Below, in pieces: positions 29,546-31,373 of a stretch of 31,373 nucleotides of DNA; position 1 is the stretch's first letter; every line of letters begins with the position of its first letter. Source of the DNA: an uncultured Selenomonadales bacterium (lineage in GTDB: Bacteria > Bacillota > Negativicutes > Selenomonadales > Selenomonadaceae); the NCBI GenBank assembly GCA_937877545.1, contig CALFJE010000009.1:1-31373 (forward strand), written 5' to 3'. A model generated the notes under the pieces. That model was given only the letters and a program-made list of their open reading frames with translations. It was not told where the DNA came from and ran no database searches. The position numbers and the translations under genes were made by a program.

Positions 29546-30343
29546 TTAAATATCCTCAGCTATGTATTGAATGAACTGCTTGCCGATACGTTCGCGACAC
29601 TTAATCACGACGGGGTTCAGAATTTCCAACGCCTCGTCGTGGGTTTGAGCCGCCGCCGTCACGCGCACGATACAGCCGTCCTCCTTGGCGTAGGTGGCGA
29701 CCGTCGGGTTGGTGCCGTCAAGCAATTCGTTTAATCTGTCGGCTATCGGCGATTCGCCGACTATCGCAATCGGCGCGTCGTGTTTGCTGACGCACTTGAT
29801 TATAATCGACACGAGAATTTTATCGCTCTTGGCGTTGAGGTACAGCTCGCAACACTCCTCGAACATGGGTTGCATTTCGTGCGGCGGTCCGGGCAGGAGG
29901 ATACAAATTTTCCCGTCGCGCTCCATGACGCAACCGGGCGCGGTGCCGTGATGATTGTACAGAATCAGCGAATCGGCGGGAACGACAGCCTGCTTGCGCA
30001 TACCGTCGGACAGCTTATCGAAGCCGCGAGCTTTGGCGCGTTCCTCCAGGAAACTCAAGACTTGCGCGTCGACAATGGGCGTCTTGCCGAAATAATCCAT
30101 GAGCATTTCCTTGGTCAAATCGTCTTTGGTCGGACCAAGCCCGCCCGTCATGATAACGGCGTCCGCCCGCGAATACGCCACGTCCAACGCAGACTTTATC
30201 CGCGCAGGATTATCGCCCACCACGGTTTGAAAGTGGCAATCGAAGCCCAGATGCGCGAGCTTTTTGGCGAGGTATTGAGCATTCGTGTTGACGATGTTGC
30301 CTATTAAAATTTCGGTGCCCACGCTGATAATTTCAACGACCAT
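29546..30343 (-). CDS. cinA: CinA N-terminal (MoCF-type) protein without the deamidase domain
   Basis: A 265-residue protein matching the first two-thirds of CinA. The molybdopterin-binding-like domain is clear: VEIISVGTEILIGNIVNTNA, VVGDNPARIKSALDVAYSRA, VIMTGGLGPTKDDLTKEMLM, LLPGPPHEMQPMFEE. The KH-like middle part follows (IVGESPIADRLNELLDGTNP, TVATYAKEDGCIVRVTA). It stops at GKQFIQYIAEDI, where full-length CinA (about 415 residues) would go on into the PncC nicotinamide-mononucleotide deamidase domain. In known full-length enzymes the N-terminal part acts on ADP-ribose and the C-terminal part on NMN, so only the first activity could remain. GGAGGTG precedes the ATG. hldD starts 13 bp after the stop, leaving no room for a missing domain. 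Confidence 0.92.
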   Translation of the reverse strand: MVVEIISVGTEILIGNIVNTNAQYLAKKLAHLGFDCHFQTVVGDNPARIKSALDVAYSRADAVIMTGGLGPTKDDLTKEMLMDYFGKTPIVDAQVLSFLEERAKARGFDKLSDGMRKQAVVPADSLILYNHHGTAPGCVMERDGKICILLPGPPHEMQPMFEECCELYLNAKSDKILVSIIIKCVSKHDAPIAIVGESPIADRLNELLDGTNPTVATYAKEDGCIVRVTAAAQTHDEALEILNPVVIKCRERIGKQFIQYIAEDI

Positions 30344-30370
30344 TTAATCACCTCCGATAATTTTTCCGTC

Positions 30371-30399
30371 ATGATAGCAAAAAAAAATCCCCGCGTCAT
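30371..30399 (-). promoter_or_regulatory. Promoter of the cinA-hldD envelope operon
   Basis: On the minus strand ATGACG (30399-30394), 17 bp, then TATCAT (30376-30371). The -35 box lies inside the loop and stem of the response regulator's terminator. Confidence 0.5.
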
Positions 30400-30410
30400 T
30401 AGCGCGAGGA
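30379..30410 (-). terminator. Terminator after the response regulator gene
   Basis: An 8-bp stem with one mismatch (TCCTCGCG/CGCGGGGA on the minus strand), a 7-base loop, then nine T. Confidence 0.85.
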
Positions 30411-30424
30411 AAATTTTTAAGCAG

Positions 30425-31189
30425 TCATTTAAGCTTATCGGCGAGGTACTCCAGCAGTTGTTCCCGCGTCGTCGACTTTAAGACGTAGCCGTCGGGCTTG
30501 AGTGCCAAAACTTGCTTGACTTCGTCCGCCGTGCCCACGCCCGTCAGGAACACGACCGGTATATCCGCCGTCGTCGAATCGCGCCGCAACATTTTAAATA
30601 CTTGCGTGCCGTTCATTATCGGCATTTCGTAATCGAGCAGTATCAGGTCGACGTGCTTTTTGCCCAGGAACATCAAGACTTGCTTGCCCGAAGTCAAAAT
30701 GTCCGCCCGATACGAATCCTTAATCCACGTGCGCACCATGCCCGCATACGTCGGGTCGTCGTCGACTATAAGGATATGCTTTTTGACAGCGGCCTTTCCT
30801 CCGCCCAATGCGCTGTCGACTGCCACCTCCAGCATTCGCATATCGACGGGGCGGTCTACCCATTCGCACTCGCCCAGCAACGGATGCACTTGCATTAAGT
30901 TATCGCGATAACTTTTCTCGCCGATCAGCACCATCGTTTTCTTGTACGTCTGCATTACGTCGCACACCTGCAACAGCATTTGGAACATCGATTCTTCTTC
31001 CTCGCGATTCTTGCTGTCCTTGGGCAGATACAGCACGAACAAATCAATCTCGCTCGATACCGCTTGAAGCAAATCGGTCTCCGGCTTTACCGTCGTCACG
31101 TCGTAGCCCAGCTCCTTGAGTTTGCGCTCCACACCCTTGACTACGATGCTGTACTGTTGCAGGACAATCGCTATTTTTTTCTCGCCCAT
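30425..31189 (-). CDS. Two-receiver response regulator without output domain
   Basis: A 254-residue protein with two receiver-like domains and no DNA-binding or enzyme part. The C-terminal receiver (about 136-254) is intact: ILIVDDDPTYAGMVRTWIKD with the acidic pocket, LILLDYEMPIMNGTQVFKML with the phospho-aspartate, VVFLTGVGTADEV with the switch threonine, and DGYVLKS with the lysine. The N-terminal one (about 1-130) follows the same strand order (KIAIVLQQYSIVVKGVERKL, IDLFVLYLPKD) but lacks the acidic pair and the phospho-aspartate, so it is a pseudo-receiver, possibly for binding a partner. AGGTGGGG precedes the ATG. The gene lies 19 bp after an upstream partial gene that may encode its kinase; that is inferred. 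Confidence 0.9.
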   Translation of the reverse strand: MGEKKIAIVLQQYSIVVKGVERKLKELGYDVTTVKPETDLLQAVSSEIDLFVLYLPKDSKNREEEESMFQMLLQVCDVMQTYKKTMVLIGEKSYRDNLMQVHPLLGECEWVDRPVDMRMLEVAVDSALGGGKAAVKKHILIVDDDPTYAGMVRTWIKDSYRADILTSGKQVLMFLGKKHVDLILLDYEMPIMNGTQVFKMLRRDSTTADIPVVFLTGVGTADEVKQVLALKPDGYVLKSTTREQLLEYLADKLK

Positions 31190-31208
31190 GAAATCCCCAC
31201 CTTATTTT

Positions 31209-31373
31209 TTATTTTGTGCTCAGCAAGTCGATAATCTTGTCGAAGTCGCCCGCCGTTGCCGCCGCTGTTATCGATGTCCAAAGCTCGGCAGTGTCGCTCG
31301 GTATCCGATAGTCGTTAAGCTCGGCGATAATGGCTTGCAGTTGCTCAACGTCTTTAGCCTCCGCCGCTGATTT
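31209..31373 (-). CDS. C-terminal end of an upstream gene, possibly a sensor/hybrid kinase
   Basis: Only the last 54 codons are in the window. They read KSAAEAKDVEQLQAIIAEL, then DYRIPSDTAELWTSITAAA and GDFDKIIDLLSTK before a TAA at 31211-31209. The short helical tail has the look of the end of a histidine phosphotransfer or hybrid-kinase protein, and the next gene is a response regulator 19 bp away, so a signalling partner is likely. The frame continues beyond the window edge; the family cannot be settled from this piece. Confidence 0.6.
   Translation of the reverse strand, partial: KSAAEAKDVEQLQAIIAELNDYRIPSDTAELWTSITAAATAGDFDKIIDLLSTK

Noticed and set aside
1..31373. tRNA, rRNA or riboswitch elements
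   Set aside because: No clover-leaf, rRNA signature or recognisable aptamer was seen in any intergenic stretch. All gaps are short and mostly filled by promoters, terminators and repeats.

Overview
The window looks like chromosomal DNA of a Gram-negative-walled Firmicute, most likely a gut or rumen member of the Negativicutes (Selenomonas relatives). This is inferred from the mix of genes. hldD (LPS inner-core heptose) implies an outer membrane, while the short FtsL, the NirJ1-type radical SAM protein, the RsuA-family synthase and the AGGAGG-type ribosome sites with many TTG/GTG starts look Firmicute. The DNA is GC-rich, genes are packed with 1-8 bp overlaps, and there is no rRNA, tRNA, CRISPR array, transposase or prophage. 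No gap between genes exceeds about 200 bp.

Left part (1-4750): the 5' two kilobases of a large RTX-like repeat protein on the minus strand, open at the window edge. It is divergent from folD and a membrane-anchored metallophosphoesterase. These are followed by an orphan small protein with a double-glycine leader whose leader and core differ sharply in base composition.

Middle left (4800-12400): rluB and a BaiN-type flavoprotein; a cluster of one tiny membrane protein and three small exported proline-rich proteins; lgt with two unknown genes on the minus strand; then two plus-strand genes, a membrane TPR protein and a PRC-barrel protein, each carrying its own in-frame 39-bp tandem repeat.

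Middle (12400-17700): a TetR regulator overlapping a NirJ1/AhbC-type radical SAM enzyme, then a glycan-type operon: an FkbM methyltransferase split by a frameshift at a run of seven G, an unknown coiled-coil protein, a StrF-like glycosyltransferase and a methyltransferase-like protein.

Right part (17700-31373): a site-2-type protease and a Nudix hydrolase (minus); an exported lytic transglycosylase and the hom-thrB threonine genes (plus); a divergent HxlR / NAD(P)-binding pair; CYTH, MgtC and a cytidine-deaminase-like protein lacking all zinc cysteines; ftsL-rsmH as a fragment of the dcw cluster; a DUF1858 redox protein and a nitroreductase (convergent); an envelope operon cinA(short)-hldD-exported nitroreductase-exported unknown; and a two-receiver response regulator with the tail of an upstream gene.

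The most interesting items are the leader/core mosaic of the double-glycine protein, the G7 frameshift in the FkbM gene, the zinc-less deaminase homologue, the paired 39-bp repeats in adjacent genes, the triple proline-rich exported set, and the exported nitroreductase tied to hldD.
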